From NCBI RefSeq assembly GCF_019797745.1, contig NZ_VOSI01000003.1:558001-622000 (forward strand): 64,000 nucleotides of DNA. Direction: 5' to 3'. Source of the stretch: Edaphocola aurantiacus (GTDB lineage: Bacteria; Bacteroidota; Bacteroidia; Chitinophagales; Chitinophagaceae). Under the pieces are notes generated by a model that was given only the letters and a program-made list of their open reading frames with translations, was not told the DNA's origin and made no database searches. How positions within the stretch are numbered: the stretch's first letter is position 1; every line of letters begins with the position of its first letter. Positions 9,038 to 17,359 of this stretch are shown here, piece after piece. The translations under genes were made by a program, and so were the position numbers.

Positions 9038-9562
9038 ATGAAGAAGATCAATAAGCCCAGAGATGTAGAATATGCTTTGTATTATGATACCTATATAGCC
9101 ATGGTGCCGGCAGAAACGAGTGTACTGGATCAGCTGAAAGGCTCTGCCAGGGAAGTTACTGCATTATACAAGTCCCTGAGTCCGGAAGCTTTGACGACGC
9201 CTTATGCAGAGGGTAAATGGTCTCTGAAAGACCTGCTGATGCACCTGATTGATGTAGAGCGCGTATTTGTTTATCGTGCGATGCGTTTTGCACGTATGGA
9301 TCGTACACCGCTGCCATTTTTTGATGAAAATGAATTTGCCAAACAAGCCCTGGCTGATAAGGTTCCCCTGACCAAGCTACTGAAGGAGTATAATGCCTGT
9401 CGCAACCTGACGATAGCTTTCTTTAATAACCTGACAGCGAAACAGACAGAACGCTCGGGTATTGCCAGTCAGGCGGCTATGTCGGTACGTGCCTGTGCCT
9501 GGATTATTATGGGCCATGAACTACATCACCGTAAGATTATTACAGAACGATACTTAAAATAA
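9038..9562 (+). CDS. DinB family (DfsB-like) four-helix-bundle protein
   Basis: DinB/DfsB proteins are four-helix bundles with a three-histidine metal site; many act as thiol-dependent transferases or hydrolases, but most are uncharacterised. The 174-residue product shows the expected metal-site histidines: one in 'LLMHLIDVERV' and a pair in 'GHELHHRKII'. The ATG at 9038 is preferred over the TTG nine bases upstream. The stop lies at the left foot of a terminator shared with the convergent rarA. The substrate thiol is unknown; this phylum is reported to make bacillithiol, which would be a candidate. Confidence 0.8.
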   Translation: MKKINKPRDVEYALYYDTYIAMVPAETSVLDQLKGSAREVTALYKSLSPEALTTPYAEGKWSLKDLLMHLIDVERVFVYRAMRFARMDRTPLPFFDENEFAKQALADKVPLTKLLKEYNACRNLTIAFFNNLTAKQTERSGIASQAAMSVRACAWIIMGHELHHRKIITERYLK

Positions 9563-9590
9563 AAAATACGGGTCTAGTACCCGTATTTTT
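9562..9590. terminator. Bidirectional terminator between dinB-like gene and rarA
   Basis: Perfect 12-bp arms (9562-9573, 9579-9590) with A- and T-runs on both sides form a terminator that works in both directions. The rarA stop codon is in the 5-nt loop and the DinB-like stop ends at the left arm. Confidence 0.9.
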
Positions 9591-10848
9591 CTTTCCAGCA
9601 TTGTCGCAAATAAGCCCTGAGCTTATCTTCTGAAGGATTGGGTCCCGGATCATATATCTTCGTTCCGGCAAGGGCTTCGGGCAGGAATTCCTGCTCTACA
9701 AAATGTCCTTCAAAACTATGAGCATATTTATAGTTATCGCCGTAACCGATATCTTTCATCAGTTTGGTCGGTGCATTGCGAATGTGCAGCGGTACCGAAA
9801 GGTCTCCGGTCTGCCGTACAATAGCCTGTGCCATATTAATGGCTTCATAAGAAGCATTACTTTTTACAGAAGAGGCCAGGTAGGTAACAGCCTGTGACAA
9901 AATAATACGGCATTCGGGATAGCCAATCATTTCCACTGCAGAAAAGCAGGAGGTCGCCAGCAATAGCGCATTGGGATTAGCATTGCCGATATCTTCACTG
10001 GCAAATATGACCATGCGCCGGGCAATAAACTTCGGGTCTTCCCCACCCTCTATCATCCGGGCCAGATAATATACTGCTGCATTGGGATCGCTGCCCCGCA
10101 TAGATTTGATGAAGGCCGAAATAATATCATAGTGCTGCTCTCCGGTCTTGTCATACAAGGCCATTTTCTTTTGTATGATGGATTGTACCTTTTCATTCGT
10201 GATGACTTTAGTGCCTTCAGGAAGAGCCGTCACCACAATCTCAAACAGGTTCAGCATACGGCGGCCATCACCACCACTCAATTGCAGTAATGCTTCCCAT
10301 TCTTCAATACGGATATCCATCTGTGTAATGAACTCATCCTGCTCTATCGCGCGTTGCACCAATTGCTTCAGATCCTCTACGGTAAAAGGTTTGAGGATAT
10401 ATACCTGACAACGGCTCAGTAAGGCGCTGATGACTTCAAAAGACGGATTTTCGGTAGTGGCACCGATCAGTACGATATAACCCCGCTCTACAGCACCGAG
10501 CAGGCTGTCCTGCTGGGCTTTGTTGAAGCGGTGTATCTCATCTATAAACAATAAGGCTTTGCCGGCCTTTTTCGAAAGGTCAATGATCTGGCGTATTTCT
10601 TTAACGCCGCTTTCAATAGCACTGAGACTGAAAAACGGAAGACCGGACTCATGGGCTATGATCTGCGCCAGGGTGGTCTTACCGATGCCCGGAGGTCCCC
10701 AGAAAATGAGCGAATGTGGTTGCTTCTGATCTATCATATTCCGCAATACACTACCCGCTCCTACCAGGTGTTCCTGTCCTACATAATCTTCCAGGCGCTG
10801 CGGGCGCATGCGCTCTGCCAATGGTGGTGTGCCGGATTTATTATTCAT
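9574..10848 (-). CDS. rarA: Replication-associated recombination protein A (RarA/MgsA) AAA+ ATPase
   Basis: RarA is a clamp-loader-like AAA+ ATPase that acts at stalled replication forks and recombination intermediates. At 424 residues it is of normal length. Walker A is 'GPPGIGKTT' (about 50), Walker B 'LLFIDEIHRFNKAQQD' (about 98), and sensor 1 is 'LIGATTENPS'. The C-terminal tetramerisation domain contains 'SAFIKSMRGSDPNAAVYYLA' and 'ARRMVIFASEDIGNANP'. It is monocistronic and divergent from the thioredoxin-fold gene; its TAnnTTTG element overlaps the 5' end of that gene's longest reading frame. Confidence 0.96.
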   Translation of the reverse strand: MNNKSGTPPLAERMRPQRLEDYVGQEHLVGAGSVLRNMIDQKQPHSLIFWGPPGIGKTTLAQIIAHESGLPFFSLSAIESGVKEIRQIIDLSKKAGKALLFIDEIHRFNKAQQDSLLGAVERGYIVLIGATTENPSFEVISALLSRCQVYILKPFTVEDLKQLVQRAIEQDEFITQMDIRIEEWEALLQLSGGDGRRMLNLFEIVVTALPEGTKVITNEKVQSIIQKKMALYDKTGEQHYDIISAFIKSMRGSDPNAAVYYLARMIEGGEDPKFIARRMVIFASEDIGNANPNALLLATSCFSAVEMIGYPECRIILSQAVTYLASSVKSNASYEAINMAQAIVRQTGDLSVPLHIRNAPTKLMKDIGYGDNYKYAHSFEGHFVEQEFLPEALAGTKIYDPGPNPSEDKLRAYLRQCWKEKYGY

Positions 10849-10872
10849 GAAAATGCACTATTTTTATGGACT

Positions 10873-10880
10873 CAAAATTA
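10873..10880 (-). promoter_or_regulatory. TAnnTTTG element of rarA
   Basis: TAATTTTG on the minus strand, 25 bases upstream of the rarA ATG. Its position is one reason to start the divergent thioredoxin-fold gene at 10887. Confidence 0.4.
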
Positions 10881-10886
10881 CGTCAA

Positions 10887-11417
10887 ATGATACAGAAAAT
10901 AGCGCTTTCCTTATGTTTGTCAATGCTTTCGATGACATATGTACAGGCGCAACAAGTGAGTACAGCAGTAACCGACGACCTGGATCAGTATAAACAGATC
11001 AGTGCGCCGATACCGGCTTTCAGCATTGAAACCAGTGATGGACATTTTCATTCAGAAAAGGATATTCCCGCAAAGTCTGCTATTGTTGTATTGTTCAACC
11101 CGACCTGCGATCACTGCCAGGATCTGGCAAAGGATATTGTGAAGCATAAAGAAAAGTTTGAGGCCATTTCGCTGGTGTTTATCGGGGCCAAAGACATGAA
11201 GCCTTATCTGGATGATTTTATTAAAGCCACAGGGCTAAAACAGTTGCCACACGCAATTGTAGGCGCTGATCGTTCTGATGTAATTTACCAGTTGTATGAG
11301 TTTAAGGCGCTGCCTCAAACGAATGTGTATACCGAAAAACATACACTGAAGTATAAGCATAATGGAAGTATCAGTGCTAAAGAGCTGTTGTCTATTATCT
11401 CCGGAAAGGGAAAGTAG
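10887..11417 (+). CDS. Periplasmic thioredoxin-fold protein (TlpA-like)
   Basis: A signal peptide with the cleavage site 'VQA|QQ' leads to a thioredoxin-like domain with the active-site dithiol 'NPTCDHCQDL' (CxxC) and a cis-Pro region ('KALPQTNVY'). Proteins of this kind are thiol-disulfide reductants or isomerases of the periplasm. No cytochrome-maturation gene is adjacent, so the partner is unknown. ATG 10887 begins directly with a good n-region; the alternative start at 10866 would add seven residues and overlap the rarA promoter. A very strong terminator follows. Confidence 0.82.
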   Translation: MIQKIALSLCLSMLSMTYVQAQQVSTAVTDDLDQYKQISAPIPAFSIETSDGHFHSEKDIPAKSAIVVLFNPTCDHCQDLAKDIVKHKEKFEAISLVFIGAKDMKPYLDDFIKATGLKQLPHAIVGADRSDVIYQLYEFKALPQTNVYTEKHTLKYKHNGSISAKELLSIISGKGK

Positions 11418-11430
11418 CCGGAACGGAATA

Positions 11431-11477
11431 ATATAAAAACGGGTATTTTGTGTGTAACAAAATACCCGTTTTTATAT
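11431..11477. terminator. Terminator after the thioredoxin-fold gene
   Basis: Two perfect 21-bp arms (11431-11451 and 11457-11477) with a 5-nt loop; A-run before and T-run after make it usable in both directions. Confidence 0.9.
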
Positions 11478-11594
11478 GCTTAAAATATTAACTGAGTGTC
11501 CGCTTAAAGGAAACAAAGTCTTGCATTATGATTTAAGTAGCTTATAGTAAGGACGAATAAAATAATTGCCTACATGCAGCTAGTCAGTATATAT

Positions 11595-12347
11595 TTATTT
11601 TCCGAAGCGTGCGGTAATCCCCACGGATACTTTTGGGGTGAAAAAGTTGTCATCCAGGTCCGGACCTCCCGGGGCTACGGCAAAACCCGCCTGCAGGTTG
11701 AAGCGGATATTGGAAGAACCGGCTTCAAAGTTGAAATAGGGTTCGAAGATCGGATACAGCGTATTCGATACACTGTTGTAATGCTCCTGTGTATAATGCA
11801 TATTGTAAGCACTAATATCGTAGAACTGATAGAAACCAAGTCTCACGCCACCCACAAGGCTGACATTCTTCTTAGCCATACCCACAGCCGGTTGCAGAGA
11901 GAAGGCTCTGAAGCGGGAGTTCAGGCGATCTCTTACCTGGTTATTGGAGGTGTAATAGGAATGGTCGCGGTTCACACCTGCCGCAAAGTTACCATAAACA
12001 GATACCAGCCCGTTAGTGCCGAAACGGTTATAATACCCGATACCGCCTTCGAATGAGCTGCCTCCCATCTTGCGGATGTAGTCATCATTATCTATAGAGC
12101 CATTGCTGTTAAAGCCACGGTTGCGCCAGGATGCTTTAAGACCCAGGCTCTGAACCGGCGAATAGCCCACATTCAGATCGAAAGACGGAAAATTATATAC
12201 GCCTGCTACCAGCACAGAGGCATTGGCAGCGACTTCTCCCTGTTTGCTCAGCATGGGGTCATACACCGATTCTGCACGGTACAGCGGACGGTAACAGGAG
12301 CTGAGGGTAAGGGTTGCGAGGGAAATGTACAGTAGATTTTTTTTCAT
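11595..12347 (-). CDS. Lipoprotein with outer-membrane barrel-like C-terminus
   Basis: Starting at ATG 12347 the product (250 residues) has a lipoprotein signal peptide with lipobox 'TLSSC' (Cys about 17). The remainder is rich in Gly, Tyr, Phe and Asn with amphipathic strands and ends 'VSVGITARFGK', resembling a small beta-barrel. No family is recognised. A longer frame from 12395 adds 16 residues before the signal peptide and is not credible. A nested hairpin separates it from the HMG-CoA lyase gene upstream. Confidence 0.65.
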   Translation of the reverse strand: MKKNLLYISLATLTLSSCYRPLYRAESVYDPMLSKQGEVAANASVLVAGVYNFPSFDLNVGYSPVQSLGLKASWRNRGFNSNGSIDNDDYIRKMGGSSFEGGIGYYNRFGTNGLVSVYGNFAAGVNRDHSYYTSNNQVRDRLNSRFRAFSLQPAVGMAKKNVSLVGGVRLGFYQFYDISAYNMHYTQEHYNSVSNTLYPIFEPYFNFEAGSSNIRFNLQAGFAVAPGGPDLDDNFFTPKVSVGITARFGK

Positions 12348-12355
12348 ATAAAAGC

Positions 12356-12415
12356 AAATATGTTGTGATTTCAGACAGGGATGCAGTATCCCCATCTGAA
12401 AATTACAACATATTT
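12356..12415 (-). terminator. Nested long hairpin downstream of the HMG-CoA lyase gene
   Basis: Three nested perfect stems: 12356-12366/12405-12415 (11 bp), 12369-12375/12395-12401 (7 bp) and 12378-12382/12388-12392 (5 bp, loop GCAGT). It lies between two minus-strand genes, immediately before the lipoprotein ATG. There is no long U-run, so it could be a leader structure of the lipoprotein gene instead of a terminator. Confidence 0.5.
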
Positions 12416-12435
12416 TGATAATTTAATATTTTAGA

Positions 12436-13281
12436 TCAGATAAAGACGCTTGAGGCCATGAGCATTGCTTCGTTAAAAGCTGCTCTGTCGATGGACAAAG
12501 GAATGTTATTTTTATCTGCAAAGTCCAGTAAACGTTCTGTAGCGATATTGCCAACCAGATCATCATTAGCCATCGGACAACCCCCTATACCTTTGATAGA
12601 GGTGTCGAAGCTGGTACAACCTGCATCCCAGGCTGCCTGCAGTTTTTCCTCTGTAGACTGTGCGGTGGAATGGAAGTGTGCCCCGATATGGATCTGCGGA
12701 AATTCAGGGATCAGTTTTTTATAAATATTGGTAATATTCTCCGGGTTGGAAACCCCAACAGTATCGGCCAGGGCAATATGTTTCACCCCTAACTGTACCA
12801 GGGTCTGGAACCATTTGTATACGATATCGGCATTGTACTCATCTCCATAAGGATTACCGAAACCCATAGACAGGTATAACACGGCCTCTTTATTGTTCTG
12901 GGTACATAAGTTCTGAATCGTTTCTACCTGCTCCAGAGACTCTGCAATCGTTTTATTGGTATTGCGCATCTGGAAAGTTTCGGAGATAGAGAACGGGAAT
13001 CCTAGATAAGTAATTTCATCATAGACAACTGCATCCTGCGCCCCGCGTACATTGGCAATGATCGCCAGCAGCTTGCTGCGGGTATTACTCATATCCAGTT
13101 GATGGATCACTTCTTTAGTATCTACCAGTTGCGGAATAGCTTTGGCTGATACAAAAGAACCGAAATCCAGGATATCGAAACCTACTTTTAATAACTGATT
13201 CAGGTAAGCCACTTTAGTGGCGGTGGGTATGAAATGAGACCAGCCTTGCATGGCGTCTCTTGGACATTCTATTAAAGTCAT
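12436..13281 (-). CDS. Hydroxymethylglutaryl-CoA lyase
   Basis: HMG-CoA lyase cleaves HMG-CoA to acetyl-CoA and acetoacetate, the last step of leucine degradation. The 281-residue product has the DRE-TIM barrel pattern: 'ECPRDAMQG' at the N-terminus (metal-binding Asp), 'HFHSTAQ' with two metal-binding His, and the signature 'GIGGCPMAN' with the catalytic Cys. Residues after the N-terminal motif ('FGSFVSAKAIPQLVD') also match the family. Other leucine-pathway genes are not adjacent, although a biotin carboxylase lies 6.6 kb away. Confidence 0.92.
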   Translation of the reverse strand: MTLIECPRDAMQGWSHFIPTATKVAYLNQLLKVGFDILDFGSFVSAKAIPQLVDTKEVIHQLDMSNTRSKLLAIIANVRGAQDAVVYDEITYLGFPFSISETFQMRNTNKTIAESLEQVETIQNLCTQNNKEAVLYLSMGFGNPYGDEYNADIVYKWFQTLVQLGVKHIALADTVGVSNPENITNIYKKLIPEFPQIHIGAHFHSTAQSTEEKLQAAWDAGCTSFDTSIKGIGGCPMANDDLVGNIATERLLDFADKNNIPLSIDRAAFNEAMLMASSVFI

Positions 13282-13320
13282 GATTAATGCTTATGTCGTG
13301 ATTGCGTTTCAAACGCTTGT

Positions 13321-13328
13321 CAAAAATA
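13321..13328 (-). promoter_or_regulatory. TAnnTTTG element of the HMG-CoA lyase gene
   Basis: TATTTTTG on the minus strand, 40 bases upstream of the ATG and within the short gap after the yigZ stop. Confidence 0.4.
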
Positions 13329-13350
13329 CGGATTATTGCTTATATCGTCA

Positions 13351-13947
13351 TCAGCCATCCACTATGGTGAGCCCGTAGATGTCGGCCAGTCGTTGCAGGC
13401 AGGCTTCTTTATGGATGAGGGGAATACCGATAGTATACTCGCAGAATAACTGCATATCCTGTTTCAGGATGCTTACTTCATATTGTTTCAGCACAGTCAT
13501 CACTTCGTTCATGATCGTATAATCAAAACTCAGGCCAAGTGTGTATTCAATATTCTTCTCTACAACTTCACAAAGTGCCAGCGCATCTGTGGTCACGTTC
13601 TTGTAGGCATTGATCAGCCCTGGTACACCTAATAAGGTGCCGCCGAAATAGCGGACTACTACGACCAGTACATTGGTCAGTCCGGCACTATCGATCTGAC
13701 CCAGTATGGGCCTTCCTGCACTGCCCGATGGCTCGCCGTCATCATTGGCACGGAACTGTTGTCCGTCAATACCGATCCGGTATGCATAGCAATGATGTAC
13801 TGCTTTCGGATGCTCTTTCTTTAAGATCTGTATATGTGTCTTCAGTTCATCAGCATGATTCAAAGGATAGGTATAGGCCAGGAATTTACTGCCCCTGTCC
13901 CTGAACTCTGCTGTGGTCGTGCTTTTGATCGTCTTATAAGTATTCAT
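13351..13947 (-). CDS. yigZ: YigZ/IMPACT family protein
   Basis: The 198-residue product has the UPF0029 N-terminal domain with 'FRANDDGEPSGSAGRPILGQI' in part visible as 'NDDGEPSGSAG', and 'VVVRYFGGTLLGVPGLI', the two most conserved stretches of the family. A DUF1949-like C-terminal domain follows. Related eukaryotic IMPACT proteins bind translation regulators; the bacterial function is unknown. Its ATG lies 14 bases inside the end of ribD, suggesting co-transcription and translational coupling with that gene. Confidence 0.92.
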   Translation of the reverse strand: MNTYKTIKSTTTAEFRDRGSKFLAYTYPLNHADELKTHIQILKKEHPKAVHHCYAYRIGIDGQQFRANDDGEPSGSAGRPILGQIDSAGLTNVLVVVVRYFGGTLLGVPGLINAYKNVTTDALALCEVVEKNIEYTLGLSFDYTIMNEVMTVLKQYEVSILKQDMQLFCEYTIGIPLIHKEACLQRLADIYGLTIVDG

Positions 13948-14986
13948 GATTGGGTCTGGTATATTGCTGGATGATGTTGTCGTCCAGGATAATGCGTTCT
14001 TGCTTTACGGCAGGATGCAGCACCGGTGCAGGTGTGCCGCTGTGGAGCTGAACAGGTGTTTCTATACAAAAGGCTTCATCCCATAAACCTGCATGAATAA
14101 AGGATTGCAGGGTTTGCGTGCCCCCTTCTACAATCAGGCTGTTGATGCCTTTTTGATACAGGTCCTGTAAGAGTGAGGATATGAAATCCTGTCCTGAAGG
14201 TAATTTTATATAGGATGTTTGCGCCTCAATGCCTTCGTACATTTCAGTATAAATCCAGGTAGCTAAGCCATCAGTCTTTACATGCAGTGTTTCCGGCAAT
14301 TCATTTTTCGGGTCGATAATGATACGGAGTGGTTGCTGTGTGCCAAAGAAACGATTAGTCAGGTAAGGGTTGTCTTGCGCTGCGGTACGGTAACCTACTA
14401 AAATAGCCTGCTCTTCACTGCGCATACGATGTACCCATCGTTGGCTCAAAGCATTACTGAGCATTACTTTGCGGCCTGCTTCTGGAGCAATAAAGCCATC
14501 GGCACTTTGCGCCCATTTCAGGATGATATAGGGTCTCTGATGCTGATGGTAGGTAAAGAATCTTTTGTTTAATGCGCGGGCTTCCTGTTCCAGTACACCG
14601 GTAATCACCGGTATGCCTGCGTCACGGATCATGGCTATGCCCTTGCCGGCCACTTTTGCAAACGGATCTTCGCAGGCCACTACCACCTCTTTTACACGTT
14701 TCAGAATCACCAGTTCCGCACAGGGTGGTGTTTTACCATAATGGGCACAGGGTTCCAGACTTACATATAGTGTACTCTCCCCGATCAGGTGCTGATCTGC
14801 TGCGGCCACACTGTTAAAGCAGTTGACCTCGGCATGTGCCTGGCCATATTGCCGGTGCCAGCCCTCCCCGATGATACGGTCCTGGTACACCAGAACTGAA
14901 CCCACGACAGGATTGGGTGCTACATGGCCCTGCCCTTTCATGGCCAGTTCCAGGCAGCGGTACATATATTTTGCGTGTGTCTCCAT
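13934..14986 (-). CDS. ribD: Riboflavin biosynthesis protein RibD (deaminase/reductase)
   Basis: RibD catalyses two consecutive steps of riboflavin synthesis: deamination of the GTP-derived pyrimidine and NADPH reduction of its ribose. The N-terminal cytidine-deaminase-like domain shows the zinc motif 'HAEVNCF' and 'LEPCAHYGKTPPCAE'; the C-terminal reductase domain includes 'KWAQSADGFIA' and 'IVEGGTQTLQSF'. I start it at ATG 14986 ('METHAKYMYRC'), which aligns with family N-termini; ATG 15001 and TTG 15007 add five or seven residues. Other rib genes are not in the window. Confidence 0.95.
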   Translation of the reverse strand: METHAKYMYRCLELAMKGQGHVAPNPVVGSVLVYQDRIIGEGWHRQYGQAHAEVNCFNSVAAADQHLIGESTLYVSLEPCAHYGKTPPCAELVILKRVKEVVVACEDPFAKVAGKGIAMIRDAGIPVITGVLEQEARALNKRFFTYHQHQRPYIILKWAQSADGFIAPEAGRKVMLSNALSQRWVHRMRSEEQAILVGYRTAAQDNPYLTNRFFGTQQPLRIIIDPKNELPETLHVKTDGLATWIYTEMYEGIEAQTSYIKLPSGQDFISSLLQDLYQKGINSLIVEGGTQTLQSFIHAGLWDEAFCIETPVQLHSGTPAPVLHPAVKQERIILDDNIIQQYTRPNHEYL

Positions 14987-15005
14987 TAATCCATTTTGCA
15001 TCAGC

Positions 15006-15065
15006 AAAAATGTTCGTTACAGGCTGCCCGGTATCGATACCCGACAAACTGTGACGAACATTTTT
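15006..15065 (-). terminator. Terminator between the YHS lipoprotein gene and ribD
   Basis: Perfect 12-bp arms (15006-15017, 15054-15065), extended by a few more pairs after a one-base mismatch, with A/T runs at the feet. It separates the minus-strand YHS lipoprotein gene from ribD, and may overlap the ribD start region. Confidence 0.75.
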
Positions 15066-15078
15066 TACCGTTGACGGT

Positions 15079-15363
15079 TTATTTTTTAGCGAATTTCGCC
15101 GGATCTTTATCAAATGTTTCTTTACAGTGCGGGCTGCAGAACCAGGTAGTATCGCCACCGTAAACGGTGTATTGATCCCAGTCTGCTTTTTTGTCCATCT
15201 CACATACCGGATCTTTAGGTCCGTTCGCAGGTGCTGCTGCTGCTGTTGCGGCCATCTCTGAAGTTTTTGTTTCAGCAGCTGTCGCTTTTTCTTCTGTTTT
15301 ATTGCTGTTGCCGCAGGCAGCGAAAGTCAGTGCCAGTGCAGAAAATAAAAAGATCTGTTTCAT
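15079..15363 (-). CDS. YHS-domain lipoprotein
   Basis: A 94-residue lipoprotein with lipobox 'TFAAC', an Ala/Thr/Glu-rich linker and a C-terminal YHS domain ('DPVCEMDKK', 'WFCSPHCKETF'). YHS domains are small metal-binding modules seen in heavy-metal ATPases and monooxygenases; the cysteines suggest binding of Cu or a similar ion in the periplasm. It sits three bases downstream of the purine nucleoside phosphorylase gene on the same strand, so it is probably co-transcribed with it, though no functional link is evident. Confidence 0.8.
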   Translation of the reverse strand: MKQIFLFSALALTFAACGNSNKTEEKATAAETKTSEMAATAAAAPANGPKDPVCEMDKKADWDQYTVYGGDTTWFCSPHCKETFDKDPAKFAKK

Positions 15364-15366
15364 AAC

Positions 15367-16182
15367 TTATAATGATTTTATTAATTCACTTACAATTTTA
15401 GCCAGTTTAGGTGCCGCTTCATTAGCCGCAGCAAGTACCTCTTCATGGGTGATCGTATTCAGCTCTTCGCGGATACCCAGGTCGGTAATAATGCTTGCAG
15501 CAAACACCTTCATACCTCCGTGAATGGCTACAATCACTTCTGGTACCGTGCTCATACCTACAGCATCACCACCGATAACATGCAGCCAGTAATACTCTGC
15601 TCTTGTTTCAAAGGTCGGACCCTGTAAACCGATATAAACGCCTTCCTGTACCGGTATGCCGGCAGTTGCTGCAACAGCTTTAGCCTTATCCAGCAGGTCA
15701 TAACTATATGGTTCGCTCATATCCGGAAATCGGGTGCCCAGGCGGGTATCGTTCTTACCTCTCAGCGGATGTTCCGGGAACAGGTTGATATGATCTTTAA
15801 TGAACATGATATCGCCGATCTTAAAGTCTTTGTTCATGCCTCCGGCAGCATTGCTGACAAAAAGAGTATGTACACCCAGTGCTTTCATTACCCTTACAGG
15901 GAAGGTTACTTCCTGCATGTCATAGCCTTCGTAATAGTGAAAACGACCGGCCATCATGATTACCTGTTTGTCTCCGATAGTTCCGAAGATCAGCTTACCG
16001 GCATGACCTTCTACTGTTGACTGCGGGAAGTTCGGAATTACTGTGTATGGCAGTTCTTTGGTAACGGTTACCGCTTCGGTAAGCCCGCCCAGACCGCTGC
16101 CCAGGATAACGCCGTATTCCGGCAGGGATTCCAGTTGTGCTTTTATATATTCGGCTGTCTCTTGGATTTGCTCAAAAGTCAT
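15367..16182 (-). CDS. punA: Purine nucleoside phosphorylase (trimeric, PNP-I)
   Basis: This enzyme phosphorolyses purine nucleosides to the base and (deoxy)ribose 1-phosphate in purine salvage. The 271-residue product has the trimeric-PNP signature: 'GSGLGGL' near the N-terminus, phosphate-site 'VEGHAGKL' and 'GRFHYYEGY', 'VSNAAGGMN', and the base-site 'GPTFETRAEY' followed by 'GGDAVGMSTVPE'. It belongs to the class with human PNP and B. subtilis PunA, not the hexameric DeoD class. It is flanked on the same strand by a two-helix membrane protein (21 bases upstream) and the YHS lipoprotein. Confidence 0.94.
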   Translation of the reverse strand: MTFEQIQETAEYIKAQLESLPEYGVILGSGLGGLTEAVTVTKELPYTVIPNFPQSTVEGHAGKLIFGTIGDKQVIMMAGRFHYYEGYDMQEVTFPVRVMKALGVHTLFVSNAAGGMNKDFKIGDIMFIKDHINLFPEHPLRGKNDTRLGTRFPDMSEPYSYDLLDKAKAVAATAGIPVQEGVYIGLQGPTFETRAEYYWLHVIGGDAVGMSTVPEVIVAIHGGMKVFAASIITDLGIREELNTITHEEVLAAANEAAPKLAKIVSELIKSL

Positions 16183-16203
16183 TTCTGTTTCTGTTTTTAG
16201 CTT

Positions 16204-16791
16204 TTATAGTAAAGAATCCTCTGGGTTTTCTGTATCGGTCTGATTAATAGGACTGATAGAATCTATATTGATGTCGGTACGGGGCAGGGTCATGACATGC
16301 TTCTGCTCCAGTGCATCGATATGGCTCTTACGGTTCAGGTGCTGACCTGTAATGGTTTTCATATTTTTACCAGCAAGACTCAGCGTACTGTTTTTCTTAC
16401 GGATGTTGGCCAGCATACGGCCAATGATCAGGAATAAAAGAGCCAGCAGTACAAACATTCCTTTTACAGAATATTCAAATTGCTGCATTTCCATTGAGCT
16501 GATCTTTCCCGGTACAATTTCAGGGTAGCCTGTCATCTTGCCCATCACAAAGAATGGACCAAGGTTGTTCATGAAAAACAGGTATACAATACTGCCCATA
16601 CTCAGGAGATACATGATAATCTCCATCAGTATATTCAGCGATGCATTCAGGAAACGGGTGGCCATAGATCTGCGCAGGGAAGTCGCCATAGGATCGATCA
16701 GTGCGATCTGTTCCTTGATCATGACTTTCTGTTCCTGCCAGTCTTCGATCAGGTCCTGGTAAAGAGATTCTTTAGGTGAAATTTCGGTCAT
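16204..16791 (-). CDS. Two-helix membrane protein, unknown function
   Basis: No family is recognised. The 195-residue product has two hydrophobic helices (about 52-74 and 107-128), a charged N-terminal helix and a polar Asn/Asp/Thr-rich tail. The loop between the helices is about 30 residues. It lies between rsmD and the purine nucleoside phosphorylase gene with short gaps (19 and 21 bases), so it is probably part of the DUF3822-rsmD-this gene-punA-YHS operon. Confidence 0.6.
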   Translation of the reverse strand: MTEISPKESLYQDLIEDWQEQKVMIKEQIALIDPMATSLRRSMATRFLNASLNILMEIIMYLLSMGSIVYLFFMNNLGPFFVMGKMTGYPEIVPGKISSMEMQQFEYSVKGMFVLLALLFLIIGRMLANIRKKNSTLSLAGKNMKTITGQHLNRKSHIDALEQKHVMTLPRTDINIDSISPINQTDTENPEDSLL

Positions 16792-16810
16792 ATGGTAATG
16801 GATTTATTAT

Positions 16811-17359
16811 TTATGCCTGGGGCTTTGCGGTAAAAAATGAAAATATAGTAGTACCGTAGTTTTTAACCCGCAGCAGGTTTGGATGATTTTCATAATTGTT
16901 ACGTGGCGTATGTTCCAGTACAAAAATGCCATCCTCTGCAATCAGTTCACGTTCGATAACGATTCTTGGCAGATCGTCTATTTCCTGCAGCGCATAAGGC
17001 GGTCCTGCAAAGATGAAATCATACTTATCTGTACACTGTGCCAGGAATTTAAACACATCGCCCTGTATGAGGTTGAAGTTCTCGATATTCAGTTCCTGTG
17101 CGGTTTTGCGAATGAATGTTGCCGGTACTTTATCTCTTTCTACAATGGTCAGGTTTGTGGCCCCGCGAGACGCCAGTTCGTAACTGATGCTGCCGGTACC
17201 ACCGAAGATGTCCAGTGTTTTGGCTCCTTCAAAGTCAACCAGGTTCTGCAGCGTATTGAATAAACCTTCTTTAGCAATATCAGTAGTTGGTCTGGTATTG
17301 GGTAATTTTGCCGGCGGATGAAATTTTCTGCCTCCGAATCTGCCCCCGATTATGCGCAT
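16811..17359 (-). CDS. rsmD: RsmD-family 16S rRNA (guanine-966 N2)-methyltransferase
   Basis: RsmD methylates G966 of 16S rRNA using S-adenosylmethionine. The 182-residue product has the N-terminal 'RIIGGRFGGRKF' and 'TRPTTDIAKEGLFN', and a SAM site 'LDIFGGTGSISYE'. The catalytic tetrapeptide, normally (D/N)PPY, reads GPPY (119-122; codon GGA). The whole protein is otherwise normal in length and order. The pairing with the upstream DUF3822 gene (10-base overlap) is common in Bacteroidota. Whether Gly at this position is a lineage feature or a loss of activity is unresolved. Confidence 0.88.
   Translation of the reverse strand: MRIIGGRFGGRKFHPPAKLPNTRPTTDIAKEGLFNTLQNLVDFEGAKTLDIFGGTGSISYELASRGATNLTIVERDKVPATFIRKTAQELNIENFNLIQGDVFKFLAQCTDKYDFIFAGPPYALQEIDDLPRIVIERELIAEDGIFVLEHTPRNNYENHPNLLRVKNYGTTIFSFFTAKPQA

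Noticed and set aside
14814-15203. Minus-strand frame joining the YHS lipoprotein region and ribD
   Set aside because: It crosses a hairpin terminator and lies in the wrong frame for both real genes.
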